This document shows positions 13,460 through 19,884 of a DNA stretch of 19,884 nucleotides, one piece after another. Source of the DNA: an uncultured Lachnospiraceae bacterium. GTDB taxonomy: Bacteria > Bacillota > Clostridia > Lachnospirales > Lachnospiraceae. The notes under the pieces are model-generated. The model had not been told where the DNA came from. It saw only the letters and a program-made list of their open reading frames with translations, and searched no databases. The stretch is from positions 1 through 19,884 of the forward strand of contig CAMWOK010000020.1 in the NCBI GenBank assembly GCA_947175845.1, given 5' to 3'. A program made the translations under genes and the position numbers. Each line of letters opens with the position of its first letter. The stretch's first letter is position 1.

Positions 13460-15343
13460 ATGCCATCAACATTTATGGGGTTAAATATATCATATTCGGG
13501 TCTGGTTGCTTCCAATGCCTCATTGAACACAACCGCCAACAACATTGCCAACATCGAGACAGACGGGTATTCCAGACAGATTATCAACCAGTCAGCGTCC
13601 GCGGCAATGCGCGCATTTGCAAGCTATGGCTGTATCGGAGCCGGCGTTGACACCCTTGGCGCAGAGAGAGTCAGGGACATCTATTATGACGAGAAGTACT
13701 GGAATAACAATTCCAAACTCGGCGAGTATGACAAGAAGCAGTATTACTGCGCGATCATAGAATCATATCTGAGGGATGAGAGAGGAACCAACGAGATCAA
13801 GGGGTTCACCACGATTTTCAGCGAGTTCCATTCCGCGATGGATTCGCTCTCAAACCACACGGACGAGACGAACTATGCACTTGAATTTATCGGGAAAGCA
13901 GGGAATCTCTGCGAGTACTTTAACATATTGTACAACAATTTCCAGAAGATGCAGACCGACATCAATGACGAGATCAAGATCAAGGTGGATGAGATCAACA
14001 GTGCTGCACAGCAGATCGCACTTCTGAACAAGCAGATTAACATGGTGGAGGCAAACGGGACAGCAGTCGCAAACGACCTGCGCGACAAGCGGGATCTGCT
14101 GATTGACCAGCTCTCAGCCGTGGTGGATGTGCAGTGTGAGGAGCGGCCGGTGAAGGATATCACCGGGGATGAGACCAACACCAACGAGTATATCGTGTCG
14201 ATTGCGGGCGGTCAGACACTCGTGTTTGGCAACGATTACAGACAGCTCGAGTGCGTTCCAAGAAAAGACTGGCAGAAGGCCAATCAGAATGATGTCGATG
14301 GGCTATTTGATGTGAAATGGACGGATTCTGATAACGATCTCGGACTCAATGCATCCAATGTGCGGGGAGAGCTCAAAGGGCTTTACGAGATGCGCGACGG
14401 CAACAATGACGAGGCGTTTCACGGCAAAATCTCCGATGTCAACAGGATGGATAAGACAGTGACTGTCCGCACGACAGAAGGATATCTGAATGATATCTCC
14501 AAGAGCACACTCCCGCTCAACAACGGACAGGTCATGCTCAGCGGGGAACTGTACTACTATGACAGTTACAGCTTTGAGACGGACGAGGACGGCAACACAT
14601 ACTATACATTCAAGCTGTCGGAGGACAAATCAAAGAACCCGTCGATACCGACCAGCGATATTGTCGGGAACACGGCGAGAGTCGGCGAGCAGGTCAACTA
14701 TCAGGGGATTCCGTATTACCTGGAGCAGATGAATGAGTGGGTGCGCGATTACGCGTATCATTTCAACGAGATATACGGCGTGGAGAACGCCACAGACTAC
14801 AACGGAAACACACATGAGGGCGATATCTTCTTCACCGGTGACAACACCGTGAACGGCGGACAGTACAGCCTCAAGGGCACTTCCGTGAACGACAAGCGGT
14901 ATGATACTTCCAGCGGAAACGGCTATTTCATGTTAACCGCAGGGAACTTCAATGTGGAGAAGTCGATTCAGAATGACGCGAGCACGCTTGCCACACACAC
15001 CGGTGAGGTGGACGGCGTGGCAAAGTATGACATCATCGACAACCTCAAGGACCTGTCCACCAACAAGGACAGAATGACATTCCGCGGAAACAACGCACAG
15101 AGCTTCCTGATCTGCCTGATGGGCGATTCCGGACTGAATGCACAAAGTGCGAACAATTTCCAGGAAATCTATGCAAACATCGAGGAATCCATCGCCAACA
15201 GCCGGTACTCGGTCAGCGGCGTGGACTCCGACGAAGAGGCAGCCAACATGATCAAGTTCCAGAATGCATACAGTCTGGCGAGCAAGATGATATCTGTGCT
15301 GAACAACTGTTATGACCGGCTGATCACCCAGACAGGAGTATAG
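13460..15343 (+). CDS. flgK: FlgK paralogue (second copy)
   Basis: A 627-residue second FlgK-type protein directly after the first. It keeps both family anchors: N-terminal SNASLNTTANNIANIETDGY followed by SRQ (about 18-40), NDLRDKRDLLIDQLSA (205-220), and the C-terminal EEAANMIKFQNAYSLASKMI then SVLNNCYDRLI (about 587-622). Beyond these ends the two copies diverge strongly; the start MPSTFMGLNISYSGL and the conserved W81-N-N-N are not in copy one. The middle is Asp/Asn/Thr-rich and likely surface-exposed. GGAGGAG (13448-13454) precedes ATG 13460. Both copies look intact. Whether they form one mixed ring, two stacked rings, or serve different filaments cannot be told from sequence. Confidence 0.88.
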   Translation: MPSTFMGLNISYSGLVASNASLNTTANNIANIETDGYSRQIINQSASAAMRAFASYGCIGAGVDTLGAERVRDIYYDEKYWNNNSKLGEYDKKQYYCAIIESYLRDERGTNEIKGFTTIFSEFHSAMDSLSNHTDETNYALEFIGKAGNLCEYFNILYNNFQKMQTDINDEIKIKVDEINSAAQQIALLNKQINMVEANGTAVANDLRDKRDLLIDQLSAVVDVQCEERPVKDITGDETNTNEYIVSIAGGQTLVFGNDYRQLECVPRKDWQKANQNDVDGLFDVKWTDSDNDLGLNASNVRGELKGLYEMRDGNNDEAFHGKISDVNRMDKTVTVRTTEGYLNDISKSTLPLNNGQVMLSGELYYYDSYSFETDEDGNTYYTFKLSEDKSKNPSIPTSDIVGNTARVGEQVNYQGIPYYLEQMNEWVRDYAYHFNEIYGVENATDYNGNTHEGDIFFTGDNTVNGGQYSLKGTSVNDKRYDTSSGNGYFMLTAGNFNVEKSIQNDASTLATHTGEVDGVAKYDIIDNLKDLSTNKDRMTFRGNNAQSFLICLMGDSGLNAQSANNFQEIYANIEESIANSRYSVSGVDSDEEAANMIKFQNAYSLASKMISVLNNCYDRLITQTGV

Positions 15344-15357
15344 GAGGTTTCACATAT

Positions 15358-17340
15358 ATGGCAATGAGAATTACAACTAAGATGATGCAGACCACATCAC
15401 TTAGAAATCTGAATATCAACAAACTGCATCAGGAGAAGCTGATGAACCAGATGTCGACGGGCAAGAAGATCATGAGACCCTCCGACGATCCGGTCATCGC
15501 GATCCGCTCGCTCAAGCTCAATTCTTCCCTCGACAAGATTGATCAGTATTATGAGAAGAATGCATCGGACGCGGAGAGCTGGCTGGGCCTTACGCTGTCT
15601 GCGCTCAGCACCGTGAACGAGATCCTGACGAAGGATGTCAGACCAAACATCATACAGGCGCAGAGCAGTTACATGAACGTGAAGGACAGAGAGGCTGTCA
15701 TCACACATCTGCGCAATGCCATGGCGGAGATCTATTCTACGGGAAATGCCGACAGCGGCGGAAGAAGTGTTTTCACAGGGTACCGCACGGATATGCCGCT
15801 GACCCTGACACAGAAAAAGACAGAGTACAACAGGATCACAGAGCAGTTTAAAAATGACAGCATCGACAAGATCACGCACGTGTATGCCGGGGATATCAAC
15901 AAAATCAACGAGGGAAATTTCCAGGATGTGAAGGATATCACCAAAGAGGAGATCACAACCAACTCGATCTATCGGAAACGGTTGTCATATGAGGACATCG
16001 ACCTGAAACAGAAGGTTGATGCAGATGGCAAGCCGGTGACAGATGCAGACGGAAATCCGGTGTACGAGTCCAACATTGATATCGGGTTTATGTCGGACGC
16101 AAAGTTTGACGGCGACGGCGTATCGATCGGAACGACGTCCGTGTCGGCATACGTCACAATTGACACGACAAAAGTGCCGAACGAGGCAGTGTTTACCGTG
16201 ACCGATGCGACGCAGAATCCGCCGGTGGAGTTGAACGTCAGGATTCCGAAAGGGAAAGATACCGCCAATAATCCACAGGATGTTGTAATTACAGATGAAC
16301 AGGGAAATCCGGCGACTCTGCCACAGGGCGTCACACTCTCTTACGGCAGTGACGGCACGATCAAGATGGAAAATACCAGTGTCGAGCCCAAGGAGACCGC
16401 AACCATCGGCAGCAATGTCACCAAGGGCGCGGACGGCAAGTCTGTCGTGGAGTTTGACAAGAAGTTTAAGACCTCATTCGCAATAGAATCCGAAAATATT
16501 TTTGCATCCGGAACCAACGACGCATACATGTCTGTTGTCGGGGAGGGGAACGCAAACAAGATCACCTACATTGCGGAGACCGGAGAAATTCTGTTTGGCA
16601 ATGCGATCGCAGAGCGCCTTTTAGGGCTGCCTGCCGATCAGGAGATGCGCGTGACGTACGACAAATCCAACTGGAAGCAGCACGACCTTGATCCCGTGCA
16701 CTATTTCTACACGGAGCGGGAGGGAAAGACGGCGTCAGGAAAGCCCAAGATGCTTGTGTACAATGAGAACTTCCTTGCGGATCCCGGCAAAGACGGAAAG
16801 CAGATTATTGAGTACGACGTCGGAAACAACCAGACCCTCCGCGTGAATACGACTGCGGACGAGGCGTTCAGCCACGGGCTTGGCAGAGACATTGAGGAAG
16901 TCATCTCCATGCTCGAGGAGTACGACAGCTATCAGACCAGCCTGAATGAAGTTGAAAAGCTGATCGCATCCAAGAAATACGAGGGCACGGACGACGAGCT
17001 GAAGCTCACACGGCAGAAGGAGGCACTCGAGGAGGCGATGACGCGTGTGGGAGACAAGATCAACAAGCGCACGCAGAACCTCATAGATGACTGCGATGGA
17101 TACTTTGCGCAGGCACAGCTGGCAGAGACGGACTGCGGGGCGAGGGCTTCAAGACTCGACATGGTACAGAGCCGTCTGGAGATGCAGCAGACGAACTTCG
17201 GCGAGCTCGTCAGCGAGAATGAGGATGCGGACTACACAGATCTCGTCATCCAGATGAAGAGCATTGAGATGACCTATCAGGCAGCGCTGTCCTCCATCAG
17301 CTACACCATGCAGACCTCCCTGCTTGACTTTATACGCTGA
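15358..17340 (+). CDS. flgL: FlgL, hook-filament junction protein 3, unusually long
   Basis: A 660-residue FlgL (HAP3), the second junction protein, on which flagellin polymerises. The N-terminal D0/D1 region is typical: MRITTKMMQTTSLRNLN, QMSTGKKIMRPSDDP (31-45) and GRSVFTGYRT (135-144). The C-terminal region (about 585-660) has ASRLDMVQSRLEM and a final helix ending in SLLDFIR. FlgL of Salmonella and Bacillus is about 300 residues, so roughly 300 extra residues lie between about 190 and 500. This insert carries a DADGKPV/DADGNPV repeat (221-235) and several predicted beta stretches rich in Thr, Asp and Lys, like the outer domains of flagellins. AGGAGG (15342-15347) overlaps the stop codon of the preceding gene and selects ATG 15358. 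Confidence 0.88.
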   Translation: MAMRITTKMMQTTSLRNLNINKLHQEKLMNQMSTGKKIMRPSDDPVIAIRSLKLNSSLDKIDQYYEKNASDAESWLGLTLSALSTVNEILTKDVRPNIIQAQSSYMNVKDREAVITHLRNAMAEIYSTGNADSGGRSVFTGYRTDMPLTLTQKKTEYNRITEQFKNDSIDKITHVYAGDINKINEGNFQDVKDITKEEITTNSIYRKRLSYEDIDLKQKVDADGKPVTDADGNPVYESNIDIGFMSDAKFDGDGVSIGTTSVSAYVTIDTTKVPNEAVFTVTDATQNPPVELNVRIPKGKDTANNPQDVVITDEQGNPATLPQGVTLSYGSDGTIKMENTSVEPKETATIGSNVTKGADGKSVVEFDKKFKTSFAIESENIFASGTNDAYMSVVGEGNANKITYIAETGEILFGNAIAERLLGLPADQEMRVTYDKSNWKQHDLDPVHYFYTEREGKTASGKPKMLVYNENFLADPGKDGKQIIEYDVGNNQTLRVNTTADEAFSHGLGRDIEEVISMLEEYDSYQTSLNEVEKLIASKKYEGTDDELKLTRQKEALEEAMTRVGDKINKRTQNLIDDCDGYFAQAQLAETDCGARASRLDMVQSRLEMQQTNFGELVSENEDADYTDLVIQMKSIEMTYQAALSSISYTMQTSLLDFIR

Positions 17341-17381
17341 TTATACAGATTTGCAAACTTTGAAAGGAGCAAAATTATAAA

Positions 17382-17849
17382 ATGGTAGAAGTAAATACTA
17401 GAATATTTGGCAGGATTGTGATCGAGGATGACAAAATTATCCGCTTTGACCATGGCATTTTGGGCTTTCCCGACCTGAAGGATTTTACCTTGATCTTTAA
17501 CGAGGAGAAAGGTGCGGATTCCAGCATCAAGTGGCTGCAGTCTCTCCAGGAGCCTGGTTTTGCCCTTCCGGTTATGAACCCGGAGCTGGTAATACCGGGA
17601 TACAGCCCGAAATTTGAGGCAGATCTCCTAAAGCCCCTAGGAGACAATCTTGACAGCGAAAATATACTCATGTTTGTCACAGTGACAGTGCCCAAGGACA
17701 TCACCAAGACCACAGTGAACCTCAAGGCGCCGATTATTGTCAGCATAGAGAACCTCAAGGCAGTACAGCTGATCTGTGATGATGATGCATACAGTGTGAA
17801 GTACAGCATCTACGAGCAGTTGATGGCGCAGAAGGCAGTACAGGCATAG
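17382..17849 (+). CDS. fliW: FliW, flagellar assembly factor and CsrA antagonist
   Basis: A 155-residue FliW of normal length. Family signatures are present: DHGILGFPDLKDFTLIF (23-39), WLQSLQEPGFALPVMNP (51-67) and NLKAPIIVS (112-120). In Bacillus subtilis FliW binds either free flagellin or CsrA. While flagellin is held in the cell FliW is occupied and CsrA blocks flagellin translation; when flagellin is exported FliW is free and relieves the block. The gene lies directly before csrA, as in Bacillus, and about 850 bases before the flagellin gene. AAAGGAG (17363-17369) lies 12 bases before ATG 17382. Confidence 0.93.
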   Translation: MVEVNTRIFGRIVIEDDKIIRFDHGILGFPDLKDFTLIFNEEKGADSSIKWLQSLQEPGFALPVMNPELVIPGYSPKFEADLLKPLGDNLDSENILMFVTVTVPKDITKTTVNLKAPIIVSIENLKAVQLICDDDAYSVKYSIYEQLMAQKAVQA

Positions 17850-17874
17850 GCGACAAAAGGAGGCAGGTGAAAAT

Positions 17875-18102
17875 ATGCTGGCACTATCAAGGAAAAAGGG
17901 CGAAGCCCTGATGATCAATAACGATATTGAGATCACCGTGCTCGACATCAAAGGAGAGCAGGTCAAAATAGGTATCAGCGCACCTAAGGAGGTGCCTGTG
18001 TACCGCAAGGAGGTATACCTCCAGATTCAGGAAGCCAACAAGGAGGCATCTGCAAACATGGAAGGCATGGAGCAGCTGGCAAGCCTGTTTGGCGGCAAAT
18101 AG
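17875..18102 (+). CDS. csrA: CsrA, RNA-binding translational regulator
   Basis: A 75-residue CsrA. The first strand MLALSRKKGEALMI contains the RNA-contacting Leu4 and Arg6, and the last strand region VKIGISAPKEVPVYRKEVY (about 31-49) holds the second RNA-binding patch with Arg44 and Glu46. The C-terminal helix and tail (about 49-75) are longer than in enteric CsrA, as in other FliW-dependent CsrA proteins. CsrA dimers bind ANGGA motifs, preferably in hairpin loops, often over the Shine-Dalgarno sequence. The likely target is the flagellin leader just downstream (18493-18701). AAAAGGAGG (17855-17863) precedes ATG 17875. It is the last gene of the operon. Confidence 0.94.
   Translation: MLALSRKKGEALMINNDIEITVLDIKGEQVKIGISAPKEVPVYRKEVYLQIQEANKEASANMEGMEQLASLFGGK
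17980..18022 (+). other. Two AAGGAGGT hairpins inside the csrA coding sequence
   Basis: GCACCT (17980-17985), AAGG loop, AGGTGC (17990-17995) is a perfect hairpin. Next, AAGGAGGT recurs at 18007-18014 within the 14-bp perfect palindrome GGAGGTATACCTCC (18009-18022), with an alternative stem TACC/GGTA (18001-18004, 18012-18015) whose loop shows AAGGA. The bases encode the conserved Lys-Glu-Val motifs of CsrA, so the sequence is partly forced by the protein. Confidence 0.5.
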
Positions 18103-18130
18103 AATATATGTGAAATGGTACACGAAATGG

Positions 18131-18158
18131 GAGGGCAGCCGTATGGCTGCTCTCTTTT
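18131..18158 (+). terminator. Intrinsic terminator of the flagellar operon
   Basis: GAGGGCAGCC (18131-18140) pairs with GGCTGCTCTC (18145-18154) over 10 bp including one G-T pair, with a GTAT loop, and is followed by TTTT (18155-18158). It lies 28 bases after the csrA stop codon and should end the flgM-csrA transcript, which separates flagellin expression from it. Confidence 0.85.
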
Positions 18159-18459
18159 GGTATCCATCAATCCTGAATCTGCGAGGCTGTCATTCCTCCG
18201 CCTCGCGTAGGAAGATTTATTCTGCGTCATTTGCACAAGCTATTTGGCGCCAGCTCCTGAGAAAATACATGAGAAATTGATGCAATTGTTTGGATTACAT
18301 AAAAAATAAAGCCAACAATTAGACAACTCGCAGAAATGTGCATATAGCACGTGACAACTGAGCACAATTGTACATATATATCAGAATTATCAAAATATTC
18401 TGAATTTTTTTGTGGGGGTTGCATAATGAAAATTTTTGTAGTAATATAAATGACAGATA
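18159..18459. other. AT-rich intergenic region with several hairpins, no gene seen
   Basis: I see no credible coding region in these 301 bases. There is a 7-bp perfect stem GCGAGGC/GCCTCGC (18181-18187 with 18200-18206) that competes with a second pairing TTCCT/AGGAA across it (18193-18197 with 18210-18214). A 9-bp stem with one bulged T joins 18284-18293 and 18312-18320. The palindrome TGGCGCCA lies at 18245-18252. An AT-rich terminator-like hairpin follows at 18381-18411. A small RNA or the remains of a lost gene are both possible. Confidence 0.4.
18381..18411 (+). terminator. Second, AT-rich terminator-like hairpin before the flagellin promoter
   Basis: TCAGAAT (18381-18387) pairs with ATTCTGA (18397-18403), with a 9-base loop, and seven T residues follow (18405-18411). 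The stem is weak because it is AT-rich, but the T-run is good. It would shield the flagellin promoter at 18460 from read-through, or end an unrecognised short transcript from the region just upstream. Confidence 0.5.
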
Positions 18460-18486
18460 TAAAGTTACATAAAATATTGCCGATAT
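18460..18486 (+). promoter_or_regulatory. Sigma-28 (FliA/SigD) promoter of the flagellin gene
   Basis: TAAA (18460-18463), a 15-base spacer and GCCGATAT (18479-18486) match the SigD consensus TAAA-N15-GCCGATAT exactly. Transcription should start near 18493, which leaves a leader of about 209 nt before the flagellin ATG. Confidence 0.88.
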
Positions 18487-18492
18487 AAAAGG

Positions 18493-18701
18493 TAAGCAGC
18501 ATAAGTCATGTACTATTCCTTTCGTTAATAACCGGTTCCGGCTGTGTAAGCAGGCGCGCCAACCAGCGGCCGGGATCGGATATTATAAATAAAACTAAAT
18601 AAGGAAAATAAAAGCGCGTACCGCAAAAAAGGATAAAAGGATTTATTCGGCGGTACACCCGGATAAGGATGTCCGGGCAGGCAAAACAAGGAGGTAAATT
18701 T
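18493..18701 (+). promoter_or_regulatory. Flagellin mRNA leader with multiple candidate CsrA-binding sites
   Basis: AAGGA occurs five times: 18601-18605, 18629-18633, 18637-18641, 18665-18669 and 18688-18692. The second and third lie in the 25-base loop of a stem GTACCGC/GCGGTAC (18618-18624 with 18650-18656). The fourth lies in the 8-base loop of CCCGGA/TCCGGG (18658-18663 with 18672-18677). The fifth is the Shine-Dalgarno AAGGAGG (18688-18694). The Bacillus subtilis hag leader has two CsrA sites, one in a hairpin and one over the Shine-Dalgarno, so the last two sites fit that model and the others would be additional. The first part (18530-18575) is GC-rich with AACCGGTT and GGCGCGCC palindromes of no clear role. 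Confidence 0.65.
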
Positions 18702-19884
18702 ATGGTAGTACAGCACAATCTTAGAGCTATGAACGCTAACAGAATGTTAGGCATCACGCAGGGAACACTTTCCAAGTCAGCAGAGAAGCTTTCTTCTGGT
18801 TACAAAGTAAACAGAGCAGCAGACGATGCGGCAGGTCTTTCAATTTCCGAGAAAATGAGAAAGCAGATCAGAGGTCTTTCACAGGCTTCTTTGAACGCAG
18901 AAGATGGTATCAGCGCAGTGCAGACAGCAGAAGGCGCCCTGACAGAAGTTCATGACATGTTACAGAGAATGAACGAGCTGGCAGTGAAGGCTTCCAACGG
19001 AACGAACGCGCTCTCTGATCGTCAGACAATCCAGGATGAGGTTGATCAGCTCCTCACAGAGATCGACCGTGTATCTGAGACAACCAAGTTCAATGAGACC
19101 TATCTGCTGAAGGGCGGCAAGGACTCCAAGACAGTTTCTGTAAATGCACAGGATGCAGGTATCGAAGGTACATTGACACAGAATACAACCAAAGCTACAT
19201 TCACCATGAATGAGTTAAAGCTGGGTGATACGATCAAGATTGGCGGAACAGAGTACACAATCGGTGATAGCACAGCAAATGTTAAGGCGTCCATAGCAGC
19301 AACAGCTGGCGAGCTTGTTACGGTTGATGGCACACAGTACACTGTAGTAGCTGCAGCTGGCGAGGAAAATGCTGATAAGAATATGCTGACACTTGACAAT
19401 ATCAAGGCAAAGATAGCAGACGGAAGCACAGCGATCTACAAGGGCAAGACGATGGTTGCTATGAAGAAGGATGCTACTACACCTGGTACTGGTGCAGGTA
19501 CAGCTGAAGTTGATTATCAGAATCCGCAGGTAATCACAGATGCACAGGCATACAAGATGATCGCTCAGGAGTTGAAGCTGGCAAGCAGCATCGGTACAGA
19601 CACATCTGCTACAGTTAAGGCTGCTCCTACAACTGCAACAAACGGTAAGGTTGAGTTTAATCTTACAAAGGGTACCGTGGACAGAAAAGAAGGTTTGACA
19701 TTTGCACTTCATGTAGGCGCAGATGCAGATATGACCAACAAGATCTCTGTTCAGATCGATGCTCTTGATACAGCAGGACTTGGTATCAAAGGTCTTAATG
19801 TAAAGGACAGCACGGGCGCATCAGCAACATATGCAATCGATGCGATCGCAGACGCAGTGTCTCATGTATCTGCTCAGCGTTCAC
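18702..19884 (+). CDS. fliC: Flagellin (partial, 3' end beyond the window)
   Basis: The filament protein; 394 codons are present and the frame is open at the window edge. The D0/D1 start is classical: MVVQHNLRAMNANRMLG, LSKSAEKLSSGYKVNRAADD, AAGLSISEKMRKQIRGLSQA and LQRMNELAVKASNGT (87-101). Arg89, Leu93 and Glu113 line up with Salmonella FliC Arg90, Leu94 and Glu114, the main TLR5 contacts. A variable, Thr/Ala/Lys-rich domain follows from about 140 to 375. At the end the C-terminal D0/D1 begins (AIDAIADAVSHVSAQRS), so about 80-100 residues are missing. AAGGAGG (18688-18694) precedes ATG 18702. Control is expected from sigma-28 and CsrA/FliW. Confidence 0.95.
   Translation, partial: MVVQHNLRAMNANRMLGITQGTLSKSAEKLSSGYKVNRAADDAAGLSISEKMRKQIRGLSQASLNAEDGISAVQTAEGALTEVHDMLQRMNELAVKASNGTNALSDRQTIQDEVDQLLTEIDRVSETTKFNETYLLKGGKDSKTVSVNAQDAGIEGTLTQNTTKATFTMNELKLGDTIKIGGTEYTIGDSTANVKASIAATAGELVTVDGTQYTVVAAAGEENADKNMLTLDNIKAKIADGSTAIYKGKTMVAMKKDATTPGTGAGTAEVDYQNPQVITDAQAYKMIAQELKLASSIGTDTSATVKAAPTTATNGKVEFNLTKGTVDRKEGLTFALHVGADADMTNKISVQIDALDTAGLGIKGLNVKDSTGASATYAIDAIADAVSHVSAQRS

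Noticed and set aside
18227..18502. Minus-strand open frame of 91 codons in the region before flagellin
   Set aside because: It overlaps the sigma-28 promoter and the AT-rich terminator, has low-complexity AT-driven composition and no ribosome binding site.
19215..19712. Cys-rich minus-strand open frame opposite flagellin
   Set aside because: The many Cys residues come from GCA-type codons of the Ala-rich flagellin read in reverse; it is a shadow of a certain gene.

Overview
The window comes from the chromosome of a motile, Gram-positive, low-to-mid GC Firmicute, most probably a Lachnospiraceae gut anaerobe of the Roseburia/Agathobacter type. I base this on the flagellin N-terminus, the gene order flgM-flgN-flgK-flgK2-flgL-fliW-csrA-flagellin, strong AGGAGG ribosome binding sites, a Bce-type ABC transporter and an AAA-ATPase/PD-(D/E)XK gene of a kind common in gut Clostridia. 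The species cannot be fixed from the sequence alone. No tRNA, rRNA, CRISPR array or complete insertion sequence was seen.

Layout. (1) 118-2750: a two-gene ABC transporter of the Bce (bacitracin/antimicrobial-peptide) type, with ATPase and ten-helix FtsX-like permease overlapping by four bases. (2) 2792-4396, minus strand: an AAA-ATPase-like protein with a C-terminal PD-(D/E)XK nuclease-like domain, under its own promoter. (3) 4600-8712: a tight four-gene operon, divergent from (2), for an exported protein with two tandem calcium-loop modules, an OmpR-type response regulator, a membrane sensor kinase with a large outside domain, and a membrane-anchored protein of unknown function. (4) 8723-8925: a 187-bp non-coding mobile element with perfect 16-bp terminal inverted repeats, an 8-bp target duplication and further internal palindromes, so that one strand could fold as a cloverleaf. 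(5) 9009-10656: a ROK-family glucokinase and a TetR-type regulator. (6) 10677-18158: a flagellar late operon (flgM, flgN, two different flgK genes, an oversized flgL, fliW, csrA) that starts at a sigma-28 type promoter and ends in a strong intrinsic terminator. (7) 18460 to the window end: the flagellin gene, cut off by the window edge, with a near-perfect sigma-28 promoter and an unusual leader of about 209 nt.

How the genes work together. Regions 6 and 7 form a control circuit for filament assembly. FlgM holds sigma-28 until the hook is complete. FlgN, FlgK and FlgL build the hook-filament junction. FliW and CsrA sense free flagellin and gate translation of the flagellin mRNA. The flagellin leader carries five AAGGA motifs, three of them in predicted hairpin loops and one in the Shine-Dalgarno sequence, as expected of a multi-site CsrA target.

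The best candidates for something undescribed are the cloverleaf MITE, the signalling operon with its duplicated calcium-loop secreted protein, the multi-site flagellin leader, and the paired FlgK paralogues with a double-length FlgL.
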